In this document: one piece after another, positions 26,018 to 34,771 of the stretch
Layout: the number at the start of each line of letters is the position of its first letter
How positions within the stretch are numbered: position 1 is the first letter of the stretch
Notes under the pieces: model-generated
Told to the model about the DNA's origin: nothing
Database searches by the model: none
The model's input: only the letters and a program-made list of their open reading frames with translations
Made by a program: the position numbers and the translations under genes
Origin: Rhodococcus sp. 4CII
Lineage (GTDB): Bacteria > Actinomycetota > Actinomycetes > Mycobacteriales > Mycobacteriaceae
Direction of reading: 5' to 3'
NCBI RefSeq assembly: GCF_014256275.1
Contig: NZ_JACCFE010000002.1
Coordinates: forward strand, 5,250,001 to 5,314,000
Length of the DNA: 64,000 nucleotides

Positions 26018-27483
26018 CGCCGGATCACCCTGCGCCGCAACCTGCCCCGGTTGGTCCGCTCCCACAGGCTCGGCGGCGTGCGTTCGGGATCCATCAGTTC
26101 GTTCTCCGCCAGCGGACTGTCCTCGTCCTCGACGGTGTCCGGCTCGAACTTCTCGAGCGTCCGGCCGCCGCCCCGCAGGGCCTCGACGGTGCGCAGTAGC
26201 GAGGAGGACTCCGCGAGGGTGCCGTCGAACTGTTCGGCCGGTACGCCGAGGTGCTCGCACACGAGCTGGCGGCGGATGCCGAGGATGGTCCGTCGCAGCT
26301 CGTCGCCGTTCTCCGTGTCCGCGGTGACCTCGACCGCCAGGTCGCATTCCGTGTCGAACCCCATCGAGCGGTTGTTGAGATTCGACGAGCCCACGCGCAG
26401 CAACCGGTCGTCCATCACCAGCACCTTGGCGTGGACGTAGATCGGGTCACCACCCGCCGTGACGGGGTAGTACACGCCGAGCCGGTTCCCGGTGTCGGCC
26501 TTCCACAGCAGATGCAGCAACCGGCGGCGCGCGCCGTCCATCGCCTTCTGCTCGAGCCAGCCGTCGGCGTTGCGCGGCAGCACCAGGACGATCTCCGGAC
26601 CGTCCGGCTCGCGCAGTCGCGCGGCGATCGCCTCGGCGAGGGTGCGCGACGCCAGGTACTGACTCTCGATGTACAGCGACCGCTCGGCGCCGGCGATCGC
26701 CGCCAGATACAGGGCCTCGATCTCCCGGACCTCGTCGCGATCGGCCAGTTCCGGCAGCGTGCGGGCGACGCCCACGTCGACGGAGCGCATCGTCGGCTCC
26801 AGTCCCTCCGGCCACGGTGTCGTGCCTGCGAGGTCGTCGACCGGCCCGAGTTCCTGCCCTGTGGCCGCCTTCCACCGGGCGCGGGCGAGTTCGCCGATGG
26901 CCTTCGCCGCCTCCCCGTCGACCGCGGTGGTCGCGTCGTGCCACGGCCCGTACCGGTTGCCGTTCGGCTGGGTGCGGTAATGGTTGTCGTCCCGGTGCTC
27001 CGGTGTGTCCCACCGGTCGACGGTCATGTCGATGCCGCCGCAGAAGGCGAGCGCGTCGTCGATGACGACGATCTTCTGGTGGTGCGCCGAACCGACCGGG
27101 TGGGCGCCGTCGAGTTCGAAGTGCAGGCGGCGATCGGTCACCCAGTTGACGACGAAGATCGGCGTCATGCCGCGCCCGATGGCGGCGAACGCGCCGATGT
27201 TCCATTTGAGGAGGTAGATCTCCAGATCCGGGCGTTCCCGCGTCAGCCAGGCCAGGAACTTGCCGAGCCGGTTGGGGCCGTCGAGCGTCTTCTCCTGCGG
27301 TTCGAACTTGATCCTCGTGTCGAAGTCCCAGCCGATCAGGATGATGCGCCTGCGGGCCTGCAGCATCGCGGACTTGGCGTGCCGGAAGTAGTCGGCCGCG
27401 TCGACGATGCACGCGAGTCGGTCGGCGTGGGCAACCTGCCAGCAAGTGTCGCCTGGGGTGAGGATCTGGCTGTTCGCGCTCAT
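25990..27483 (-). CDS. Phospholipase D-family protein (cardiolipin synthase-like)
   Basis: The 497-aa protein has two HKD motifs: HHQKIVVIDDALAFCGGID at about residues 150-168 and HAKVLVMDDRLLRVGSSNLN at about 352-371. Both contain the His, Lys and Asp needed for phosphatidyl transfer or hydrolysis. No signal peptide or membrane segment is evident, so it is probably cytoplasmic or peripheral. The C-terminal 60 residues are charged and low in conservation. The start ATG at 27483 begins MSANSQILTPGD. Its end overlaps the hemerythrin gene. The substrate could be phosphatidylglycerol or another phospholipid. Confidence 0.88.
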   Translation of the reverse strand: MSANSQILTPGDTCWQVAHADRLACIVDAADYFRHAKSAMLQARRRIILIGWDFDTRIKFEPQEKTLDGPNRLGKFLAWLTRERPDLEIYLLKWNIGAFAAIGRGMTPIFVVNWVTDRRLHFELDGAHPVGSAHHQKIVVIDDALAFCGGIDMTVDRWDTPEHRDDNHYRTQPNGNRYGPWHDATTAVDGEAAKAIGELARARWKAATGQELGPVDDLAGTTPWPEGLEPTMRSVDVGVARTLPELADRDEVREIEALYLAAIAGAERSLYIESQYLASRTLAEAIAARLREPDGPEIVLVLPRNADGWLEQKAMDGARRRLLHLLWKADTGNRLGVYYPVTAGGDPIYVHAKVLVMDDRLLRVGSSNLNNRSMGFDTECDLAVEVTADTENGDELRRTILGIRRQLVCEHLGVPAEQFDGTLAESSSLLRTVEALRGGGRTLEKFEPDTVEDEDSPLAENELMDPERTPPSLWERTNRGRLRRRVIRRQKAAGSVP

Positions 27484-27576
27484 GTCGGTGTCTGCTCTCC
27501 CCGGTCTCGTGCGTCCCCTCCCTGCGGGTGGACGATTTACAGTACTGCGCCACCTCCGCCCAGCTACCGTTGAGAG

Positions 27577-28698
27577 GTGCGGAGGTGGTGGCGCATCCTG
27601 GCATTACTCGCACTGGTCAGTGTGCTCTGGGCACCTCCTGTCGGTGCGGATCCCCTGCGGTCCGGCTCCGGCCCGGGCGCCGTCGTCGACTCGTCCGAGT
27701 TGCCCCCCGAACTCTGGCTGCGCGGCACCGGCAGCGCGTACCGGATGACCTACCTCACGACCGACCGCCACGGCATCACCCCGTGCACCGGGATGTTGTT
27801 CGTGCCGCCCGGCGCCCCACCTCCCGGCGGCTGGCCCGTCATCGCGTGGGCGCACGGAACGGTCGGGAACTCCGACGCCGACGCGCCCTCTGTCACGGGG
27901 GTCGACCCGCAATCGTCAGACTACGTGAGCAGCTGGCTGCAACTCGGTTACGCCGTGGCCGCCACCGACTACGTGGGACTGGGCACCGCCGGGGTGCCTC
28001 CGTATCTGGACGGGAAGGTCGCCGGACGCAGTGTCGTCGACTCCGTGCGCGCTGCCAGGGCGGTCGACGCCGACCTGTCCGCCACGTGGATGACGGTCGG
28101 ACTGTCCGAGGGCGGGCAGGCCGCGGTGTTCGCGGCGCACGTCGCCACCACGTACGCGCCGGAACTCGACTACCGCGGGGCGGTCGCGAACGGGGTGCCG
28201 TCGAATATCGAGATGGTGTCGAACTGGAGCGGTCCGCTGTTCCCGCCGCAAGGCCTCGCCGGTCTCACCGTGTACATGTCCTACCTGATCGCCGGGGTGC
28301 GGGACGCGTACCCGCAACTGGACGTCGACAGCTACCTCACTCCGGTCGGCAAGCAGTTCGTGGACGCGGCCCCGGAAGTGCCGTTCCGGCAGTTCGCGGT
28401 CATGACCCGCAACGTGTCGGTGGCGCAGATGCTGTCACGGTCGCTCGACGTGCCTGCGGTGCAGGACGCGTTACGCGAGTACCTCGAGGTCCCGGTCGCG
28501 GGATACGACCGCCCGCTGCTGCTGGTGCAGGGGATCACCGACGCGTCGGTGCCGATCCCGCTGACGGAGAAACTCGTGTCCGAGATGCGTAGTGCGGGAA
28601 CGAATCTCGACTACCGGGTGTACTCGGGTGGTCACTTCGGCAGCATGTACCAGGCCGGCCCCGACCAGGCCGCGTTCATCGCCGGGCTGATCCGGTAG
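27577..28698 (+). CDS. Secreted lipase (LIP/secretory lipase family)
   Basis: The 373-aa alpha/beta hydrolase begins with a clear signal peptide (MRRWWRILALLALVSVLWAP, cleavage likely after GADP). The nucleophile elbow is GLSEGGQ at about residue 175. The oxyanion region is in IAWAHGTVGN, and the acid and histidine are probably in QGITDASVP and SGGHFGS. The family covers secreted triacylglycerol lipases and esterases in actinobacteria. The start is a GTG at 27577. Its last 23 bases overlap the convergent monooxygenase gene. A related lipoprotein paralogue lies at 36385. Confidence 0.85.
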   Translation: MRRWWRILALLALVSVLWAPPVGADPLRSGSGPGAVVDSSELPPELWLRGTGSAYRMTYLTTDRHGITPCTGMLFVPPGAPPPGGWPVIAWAHGTVGNSDADAPSVTGVDPQSSDYVSSWLQLGYAVAATDYVGLGTAGVPPYLDGKVAGRSVVDSVRAARAVDADLSATWMTVGLSEGGQAAVFAAHVATTYAPELDYRGAVANGVPSNIEMVSNWSGPLFPPQGLAGLTVYMSYLIAGVRDAYPQLDVDSYLTPVGKQFVDAAPEVPFRQFAVMTRNVSVAQMLSRSLDVPAVQDALREYLEVPVAGYDRPLLLVQGITDASVPIPLTEKLVSEMRSAGTNLDYRVYSGGHFGSMYQAGPDQAAFIAGLIR

Positions 28699-29812
28699 CG
28701 CGCGCCGATCCGGTCGGGAGCCCCAGGTGGCGGGTGAGTTCGCGGGCCGCGGCCTGCCCGGCCCGATTCGCCCCGATCGTCGACGACGACGGGCCGTAGC
28801 CCACCAGGTGAATGCGCGGATCCGCGGCCACCTGGGTGGCGAGGCGTCCCGTCATCGTGATCCCGCCGCCCGCCCCGCGCAGGCGCAGCGGGGCGAGGTG
28901 ATCGAGGGAGCTACGAAAACCCGTGCACCACAGGATCACATCGACCTTCAGTTCGCGGCCGTCGGCCCAGCGGACGCCGTCCGCGGTGATCTCGCTGAAC
29001 ATCGGCTGCCGGGCCAGTGCGCCGCGTTCGCGGGCGGCGCGGATCGCGGGTGTCACGGGCAGTCCCGTCACCGACACCACCGAGCCCGGCGGCAGCCCGC
29101 GCCGAACACGGTCCTCGACGAGAGCCACTGCGGCGCGGCCGATCTCGGGTGTGAACGGTTCGTCGCGGAATTCGGGTTCCCGCCGCGTCACCCACGTGGT
29201 GGTGGTGACGCGGGAGATCTCGTCCAGCAATTGGACCGCCGAGATGCCGCCGCCGACGACGAGGACGTGCTGTCCCGCGAAGTCCTGCGCCGAGAAATAG
29301 TCCCTGGTGTGCACCTGGCGGCCGGTGAACGATTCGGCGCCGGGGTACCGCGGAATGAACGGGCGCTCCCAGGTGCCCGTCGCGTTGATCAGGCCACGTG
29401 CCGTCACGACGCCGCGGTCGGTCTCGATCCGCAGACGCTCACCGCGTGCGCACACCACCCGCGTGTGCACGGGACGGTGCACCGGCAGTTCGAACTGTTT
29501 CTCGTACGTCGCGAAGTACTGGGGGACCGCCGTCGCCGCGTGCACCAGCGCGGCCTCGGGATCGCCCGGATCGACGCCGATCGTCTCGGCGAACCCGAGC
29601 CCGGGCAGGTCGTGGACACCGTTGACGGTGCTCAGCGTCAGTGACGGCCACCGGAACTGCCATGCGCCGCCGGGGCCCGGCGCGTGGTCGAGCACCACGA
29701 AACCGGATTCCGGTTCCACCCCGAGCCGGCGCAGATAATAGGCGGCAGACAGCCCCGCCTGCCCCGCGCCGATCACGGCCACGTCCACATCACTGTCCAC
29801 AGCACTGTTCAT
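28676..29812 (-). CDS. Flavin-containing monooxygenase-like NAD(P)/FAD oxidoreductase
   Basis: The protein is 378 aa from the ATG at 29812. It has an FAD-binding Rossmann motif VIGAGQAGLSAAYYLRR near residue 14 and a second nucleotide-binding motif VLVVGGGISAVQLLDEI near 170. The sequence GTWERPFIPRYPG lies just before the second motif, and the end has LVGYGPSSSTIGANRAG. This layout is that of group B flavoproteins (FMO/CzcO-like) that hydroxylate N or S atoms or carry out Baeyer-Villiger reactions. The exact FMO fingerprint FxGxxxHxxxF/Y reads here as FTGRQVHTRDYF. It is divergent from echA6. Confidence 0.85.
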   Translation of the reverse strand: MNSAVDSDVDVAVIGAGQAGLSAAYYLRRLGVEPESGFVVLDHAPGPGGAWQFRWPSLTLSTVNGVHDLPGLGFAETIGVDPGDPEAALVHAATAVPQYFATYEKQFELPVHRPVHTRVVCARGERLRIETDRGVVTARGLINATGTWERPFIPRYPGAESFTGRQVHTRDYFSAQDFAGQHVLVVGGGISAVQLLDEISRVTTTTWVTRREPEFRDEPFTPEIGRAAVALVEDRVRRGLPPGSVVSVTGLPVTPAIRAARERGALARQPMFSEITADGVRWADGRELKVDVILWCTGFRSSLDHLAPLRLRGAGGGITMTGRLATQVAADPRIHLVGYGPSSSTIGANRAGQAAARELTRHLGLPTGSARATGSARR

Positions 29813-29956
29813 GTCGGTCCTCACCTCCACCCGCACAACCGCCGGAGAGCCTCGTGTGTTCCGGCGGGTTCGGTTGTGGTTGGCTGACAGCTGTCCAGTC
29901 GGGTGGGCAGGGGAGAATTCGGAAGTGGACAGCAATCACGAAGAAAGCGAGTGGAC

Positions 29957-30688
29957 ATGATCGGGACGAGTCGTGACGGCGACGTCTTCACCCTCGAACT
30001 GCAACGACCCGACCGTCGCAATGCGTTGAACACCGAGATCTGCGAACTGCTGCGCGAGGAGACGGAGAAGTCCGTCACCGACGGCGCACGGGTGATCGTC
30101 CTCACAGGGCAGGGCAGTGCGTTCTGCGCGGGCGCCGACCTGTCGGGCGACGTGTACGCCGACGGGTTCACCGACACCCTGCTCGAGATGCTGCACACCA
30201 TCGACTCGGTCCCCGTCCCCGTCATCGCCGCGATCAACGGCCCCGCGATCGGCGCGGGCAGCCAGCTGGCGCTCGCCGCGGACCTGCGGGTGGTCGCGCC
30301 CGAGGCCCGCTTCGCCATCCCGGCCGCCAAGCTCGGAATCTCCGTGGACCGGTGGACCGTGCACCGGCTGGCCGCCCTGATCGGCGGCGGACCGGCACGA
30401 ACGATCCTGCTCGGCGCAGAAGAGGTCGGGGCCGACGAGGCGCTCGCGCACGGCCTCGCCAACAAACGTGGCGACCTCGTCGTCGCGCAGCAGTGGGCGC
30501 ACTCGATCGCGCGCCTCGCGCCGCTGTCGCTGCAGCACCTCAAGATGGTGCTCAACGACGACGGCACCCAGAGCCCGCCGCCGCCCGAGCAGCTCGCGGC
30601 GCTGCACGCGGCGTGGAAGAGCTACGACGCGCAGGAAGCGCGGACCGCCCGCGCCGAGAAGCGTCCGCCGGTGTTCCGCGGTCAGTAG
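29957..30688 (+). CDS. echA6: Enoyl-CoA hydratase/isomerase-family protein, EchA6-like
   Basis: The 243-aa protein matches the length of M. tuberculosis EchA6 (Rv0905). The crotonase-fold oxyanion loops are visible in CAGADLSGD and NGPAIGAGSQLALAADLRV. Where active hydratases have the two catalytic glutamates, this protein reads FAIPAAKLGISVDRWTVHRL, so both appear to be missing. That agrees with EchA6 being a non-hydratase that binds acyl-CoA for mycolic acid synthesis. It is followed after 44 bases by the metallo-hydrolase gene, as in M. tuberculosis. The ATG at 29957 lies after a weak purine-rich region. Confidence 0.85.
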   Translation: MIGTSRDGDVFTLELQRPDRRNALNTEICELLREETEKSVTDGARVIVLTGQGSAFCAGADLSGDVYADGFTDTLLEMLHTIDSVPVPVIAAINGPAIGAGSQLALAADLRVVAPEARFAIPAAKLGISVDRWTVHRLAALIGGGPARTILLGAEEVGADEALAHGLANKRGDLVVAQQWAHSIARLAPLSLQHLKMVLNDDGTQSPPPPEQLAALHAAWKSYDAQEARTARAEKRPPVFRGQ

Positions 30689-30732
30689 CCGTCGGCCGCA
30701 CGTTTCCCGCACGCGTGGTTACAGTTGTCGGG

Positions 30733-31848
30733 GTGAAAGCGAAGAACGCCGTGACGACTGTTCTGGCCACCGCCGCCCTCGGGTGGCTGACGCGCGCCGC
30801 GTGGGGGCTCCCGGCGCAGATCGGAGCGTCGCGTGCCAAGGTCCGGCCATACGCCGCGAACTCGCCGCGGTACCGCAACCGTCAGTTCCACAACACCGAT
30901 CCGGGCAGCACGATGCTGACCGGTTCGGAGACCGGGATCCTCAAGGCGCTGATCACCCGCGGCTCGGCGGGACGCCCGCGCAGGCCCATCCCACTCGCGA
31001 CGCCCCTCGCGCCCGTGGAGGCCGCCGACGTGGCCGTCACCTGGTACGGCCATTCGAGTGTGCTCGTCGAGGTCGACGGGTACCGGGTGCTGGCCGACCC
31101 GGTGTGGAGCCGCCGGGTGTCGCCGTCGGCGGTCCTCGGTCCGTCCCGCATGCACCCGACGCCCGTGCCGTTGGCCGACCTGCCCGTTCTGGACGCGATC
31201 GTCATCTCGCACGATCACTACGACCACCTCGACATGGCCACCGTGCAACAACTCGCCGCCACGCAGAAGGCGCCGTTCGTCGTCCCCGTCGGCCTCGGAG
31301 CGCACCTGCGCCAGTGGCGGGTGCCGGAGGAGCGGATCGTGGAACTCGACTGGGACGAGTCGACCACCCTGGGCGGCCTCACGCTCACCTGCACCGAGGC
31401 CAGGCACTTCTCCGGCCGCGGGCTGGTGCGCAACACGACGCAGTGGGCGTCGTGGGTGCTCGCCGGGCCGAACCGGAAGGTGTTCTTCGGCGGCGACAGC
31501 GGGTACACACCCCGGTTCGCCGACCTGGGCCGCCGGTACGGACCGTTCGATCTCACCCTCCTGCCCGTCGGCGCCTACGACCCGCGGTGGGCCGACATCC
31601 ACATGAACCCCGAAGAGGCGGTGCAGACCCACACCGACCTGAACGGCGGCGACGCCACCCGCGGGTTGCTGGTGCCGGTGCACTGGGCCACGTTCAATCT
31701 CGCGTTCCACACGTGGTCGGAGCCGATCGTCCGGCTGCTCGCGGCCGCGGAGGAGACGGGCACCCCGGTGGCCGTGCCGATGCCCGGGCAGCGCACCGAC
31801 GCGCTGAAGCCGGCAGCCCAGACACCGTGGTGGACCGCACTGGGCTGA
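30733..31848 (+). CDS. MBL-fold metal-dependent hydrolase (Rv0906-like)
   Basis: The 371-aa protein starts at GTG 30733. An N-terminal segment VTTVLATAALGWLTRAAW may be a membrane anchor. The metal-binding motif is SHDHYDHLD at about residue 158, with further ligands in ARHFSGR, FGGDSGYTP and PVHWATF. The layout is that of the UlaG/NAPE-PLD-like branch of the metallo-beta-lactamase fold, which hydrolyses phosphodiesters. Length and neighbours agree with Rv0906 (372 aa), which lies between echA6 and ctpE in M. tuberculosis. Confidence 0.88.
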   Translation: MKAKNAVTTVLATAALGWLTRAAWGLPAQIGASRAKVRPYAANSPRYRNRQFHNTDPGSTMLTGSETGILKALITRGSAGRPRRPIPLATPLAPVEAADVAVTWYGHSSVLVEVDGYRVLADPVWSRRVSPSAVLGPSRMHPTPVPLADLPVLDAIVISHDHYDHLDMATVQQLAATQKAPFVVPVGLGAHLRQWRVPEERIVELDWDESTTLGGLTLTCTEARHFSGRGLVRNTTQWASWVLAGPNRKVFFGGDSGYTPRFADLGRRYGPFDLTLLPVGAYDPRWADIHMNPEEAVQTHTDLNGGDATRGLLVPVHWATFNLAFHTWSEPIVRLLAAAEETGTPVAVPMPGQRTDALKPAAQTPWWTALG

Positions 31849-31898
31849 GCCCAGCGCGCGTGCCCTCGGAGCCGAGCCTCGTTGCGTAGCCTTTCACC

Positions 31899-34349
31899 AT
31901 GACATACGACGAAACCGGCACCGACACCGTTGCAGTCGTCGCGGTGGAGGGTTTGACGGCCGCCCAGGTGGCGGAGCGGGTGGCGGCCGGTAAGACCAAC
32001 GACGTCCCCGACCGGGCCAGCCGATCGGTGCGCGACATCGTGCGCGCCAACGTGTTCACCCGGATCAACGCGATCCTCGGTGTGCTCCTGCTCATCGTGC
32101 TGGCCACCGGTTCGATCATCGACGGCATGTTCGGCCTCCTCATCATCGCCAACAGCGGGATCGGGATCATCCAGGAGGTGCGGGCCAAGCGAACCCTCGA
32201 CAAGCTCGCGATCGTCAGCCAGACCAAACCCGTGGTGCGGCGCGACGGGGTGGCCGTCGCGATGGCTCCGCGGGAAGTCGTGCTCGACGACATCATCGAA
32301 CTCGGTGCGGGCGACCAGATCGTGGTCGACGGTGTGGTGGTGGAGGCGGCGTCCCTCGACGTCGACGAGTCCCTCCTCACCGGTGAGGCCGACCCGGTGC
32401 ACAAGGACGTCGGTCAGCAGGTGCTGTCGGGAAGTTTCGTCGCGTCCGGCAGCGGCTGCTACCGCGCCACGAAGGTCGGAAGCGACGCCTACGCCGCCAA
32501 ACTCGCGGACGAGGCCAGCAAGTTCACGCTGGTGCACTCCGAGTTGCGCAGCGGCATCGACAAGATCCTGAAATTCATCACGTACCTGATGATTCCGGCG
32601 GGTCTGCTCATCATCTACAACCAGCTGTTCTCGAGCGGACAGTCGATTCGACCGGCGCTCAACGGGATGGTCGCGGCGCTCGTGCCGATGGTGCCGGAGG
32701 GCCTGGTGCTGATGACGTCGATCGCGTTCGCCGTCGGCGTGGTCCGGCTCGGTCAGCGGCAGTGTCTCGTGCAGGAGCTGCCCGCGATCGAAGGTCTCGC
32801 CCGCGTCGACGTGGTGTGCGCCGACAAGACCGGAACGCTCACCGAGAACGGCATGCGGCTGTCCGAACTGCGCTGCGCCGATTCCGCCGACACCGAACCG
32901 TCGCGTGCGGCGCTCGCCGCGATGGCCGCGTCCGATCCGCGGCCGAACGCCAGCGTCCTCGCGATCAAGGAGGCACTTCCGGACGATCCCGGGTGGGGTG
33001 AGGCCACCGCGGAGGCGCCGTTCTCGTCGGCGAAGAAGTGGAGCGGTCAGTCCTACGGGGCCCGCGGCAACTGGGTTCTCGGCGCACCGGACGTCCTGCT
33101 CGACCCCGGCAGCGACATGGCCCGGCAGGCCGAGGACGTGGGGTCGTCGGGGTTGCGGGTGCTACTGCTCGGCAGTTGCGACGTCCCGGTCGACCACCCG
33201 GCGGCGCCGGGCGTGATCACCCCGCGGGCGCTGGTGATCCTGGAGCAGCGGGTGCGCCCCGACGCCCGCGGCACACTCGAGTACTTCGCGAGCCAGAACG
33301 TCACCGTGAAGGTGATCTCGGGTGACAACGCCGTGTCGGTGGGTGCGGTGGCCGGGTCGCTCGGACTGCCCGGCGGCGACCGGCCCGTCGACGCCCGGGA
33401 ACTGCCCGCCGACCGCGACGCGCTCGCCGACATCCTGGAGGCGTCCACCACGTTCGGGCGGGTGCGCCCCGATCAGAAGCGGGAGATGGTGGGGGCCCTG
33501 CAGTCTCGCGGTCACACCGTCGCGATGACCGGGGACGGGGTCAACGACGTCCTGGCCCTCAAGGACGCCGACATCGGGGTGTCGATGGGGTCCGGTAGTC
33601 CCGCCACCCGGGCGGTCGCGCAGATCGTGTTGCTGGACAACAAGTTCGCCACCCTGCCCTACGTGGTCGGTGAGGGCCGCCGGGTGATCGGCAACATCGA
33701 ACGCGTCTCGAACCTGTTCCTCACCAAGACCGTGTACTCGGTGTTGCTGGCGTTCCTCGTCGGCATTACCGGTGTGCTGTCGCAGATCTTCCACTTCGAG
33801 CCGGTGCCGTATCCGTTCCTGCCGCGGCACGTGACGATCGCCGCCTGGTTCACCATCGGCATTCCCGCGTTCATCCTGTCGCTGGCACCGAACAACGAGC
33901 GGGCCCGATCCGGGTTCGTGCCCCGGGTGATGCGCCTCGCGGTCCCGTCGGGTGTGATCATCGGTGTCACGACGTTCGTGTCGTACCTTCTCGTCTACGC
34001 AGGCCCGGATCAGACGGAGACACAGAAGATTCAAGCGGGCACGTCGGCGCTGATCACCCTCATCATGATCGCGCTGTGGGTGCTGGCGGTGGTGGCGCGA
34101 CCGTACGTGTGGTGGAAGCTGTTGCTGATCTTCGGATCCGTCGCGGGATACCTCATCCTGTTCGCATTGCCGTTCACCCGGGAGTTCTTCAAACTCGATC
34201 CGACGAACGTCGGCGCCACCACGTCCGCGCTCGTGTGTGGGCTCGTGGGAGTGGTTCTCGTCGAAATCGCATGGTGGGTGACGGGACGTCTGCACGGTGA
34301 GCACCGCCGGTTGTTCGCGGCGCCGGAGGATCTGCCGGGCGTGCACTGA
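31899..34349 (+). CDS. ctpE: P-type ATPase CtpE
   Basis: The 816-aa membrane protein has the phosphorylation motif DKTGT near residue 308, the actuator loop LTGEADPV near 160 and the hinge MTGDGVNDVLALKDADIG near 543. Ten or so hydrophobic segments are split as two N-terminal, two central and about six C-terminal, which is a P2/P3-like layout without heavy-metal-binding domains. In mycobacteria CtpE is reported to be a calcium-uptake ATPase involved in cell-surface integrity. The central helix has VPMVPEGLVLM at the ion site. It is followed by the antitoxin-like gene, as in M. tuberculosis (Rv0908-Rv0909). Confidence 0.92.
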   Translation: MTYDETGTDTVAVVAVEGLTAAQVAERVAAGKTNDVPDRASRSVRDIVRANVFTRINAILGVLLLIVLATGSIIDGMFGLLIIANSGIGIIQEVRAKRTLDKLAIVSQTKPVVRRDGVAVAMAPREVVLDDIIELGAGDQIVVDGVVVEAASLDVDESLLTGEADPVHKDVGQQVLSGSFVASGSGCYRATKVGSDAYAAKLADEASKFTLVHSELRSGIDKILKFITYLMIPAGLLIIYNQLFSSGQSIRPALNGMVAALVPMVPEGLVLMTSIAFAVGVVRLGQRQCLVQELPAIEGLARVDVVCADKTGTLTENGMRLSELRCADSADTEPSRAALAAMAASDPRPNASVLAIKEALPDDPGWGEATAEAPFSSAKKWSGQSYGARGNWVLGAPDVLLDPGSDMARQAEDVGSSGLRVLLLGSCDVPVDHPAAPGVITPRALVILEQRVRPDARGTLEYFASQNVTVKVISGDNAVSVGAVAGSLGLPGGDRPVDARELPADRDALADILEASTTFGRVRPDQKREMVGALQSRGHTVAMTGDGVNDVLALKDADIGVSMGSGSPATRAVAQIVLLDNKFATLPYVVGEGRRVIGNIERVSNLFLTKTVYSVLLAFLVGITGVLSQIFHFEPVPYPFLPRHVTIAAWFTIGIPAFILSLAPNNERARSGFVPRVMRLAVPSGVIIGVTTFVSYLLVYAGPDQTETQKIQAGTSALITLIMIALWVLAVVARPYVWWKLLLIFGSVAGYLILFALPFTREFFKLDPTNVGATTSALVCGLVGVVLVEIAWWVTGRLHGEHRRLFAAPEDLPGVH

Positions 34350-34418
34350 CACGAGTACGGCTCGCGACGATCCGAACGGTTGGCGCCGCCGAGTCGATAC
34401 TGGGAGACTGGGTGCACG

Positions 34419-34457
34419 GCGAGTGATCAACTCGCACGGACAGTGCATGCGCATGCA
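34419..34457. promoter_or_regulatory. Palindromes upstream of the antitoxin-like gene
   Basis: A 14-bp perfect palindrome TGCATGCGCATGCA lies at 34444-34457, three bases before the ribosome site GAGGAGG. A second inverted repeat (GCGAGT at 34419-34424, ACTCGC at 34430-34435) lies just upstream. Antitoxins often repress their own promoter by binding such sites, so this is a candidate operator. Confidence 0.45.
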
Positions 34458-34474
34458 CCGGAGGAGGAAGCACG

Positions 34475-34666
34475 ATGAGTTTCGTCGACACACTGAAGGG
34501 CCTGCTGGGCAAGGGGAAGGAAGCCGCCTCGCAGAACGCGGACAAGGTTCACGGCGCCATCGACAAGGCCGCCGACGTCGCGGACAGCAAGACCGGCGGC
34601 AAGTACAGCGACAAGATCGACAAGGCCGCCGACGCGGCGAAGAAGGCTGTTCCTCCGAAGGAGTGA
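34475..34666 (+). CDS. Antitoxin of the MT0933/Rv0909 family
   Basis: The 63-aa charged helical protein contains KGLLGKGKEAASQNADKV and the segment DVADSKTGGKYSDKIDKAAD, which is the core of the MT0933_antitox family. In M. tuberculosis Rv0909 is the antitoxin for Rv0910, encoded immediately downstream. Here the next gene is a sodium/proton antiporter, and the Rv0910 homologue is at 44144, about 9.5 kb away. A strong ribosome site (GGAGGAGG) precedes the ATG, and a perfect hairpin at 34689-34714 terminates the transcript. Confidence 0.85.
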   Translation: MSFVDTLKGLLGKGKEAASQNADKVHGAIDKAADVADSKTGGKYSDKIDKAADAAKKAVPPKE

Positions 34667-34688
34667 ACACTTCTCACACAGACACTGT

Positions 34689-34714
34689 GGGCCCCGGTTT
34701 CCGGACCGGGGCCC
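34689..34714 (+). terminator. Hairpin after the antitoxin-like gene
   Basis: GGGCCCCGGT (34689-34698) and ACCGGGGCCC (34705-34714) form a perfect 10-bp stem with a 6-base loop, 22 bases after the antitoxin stop codon. No T-run follows. Confidence 0.8.
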
Positions 34715-34771
34715 GCGCGTGTCTTCGGAGTTGACCCGCGCACCGCGGGCGGGCGCGGCAGAATCGGTGTC

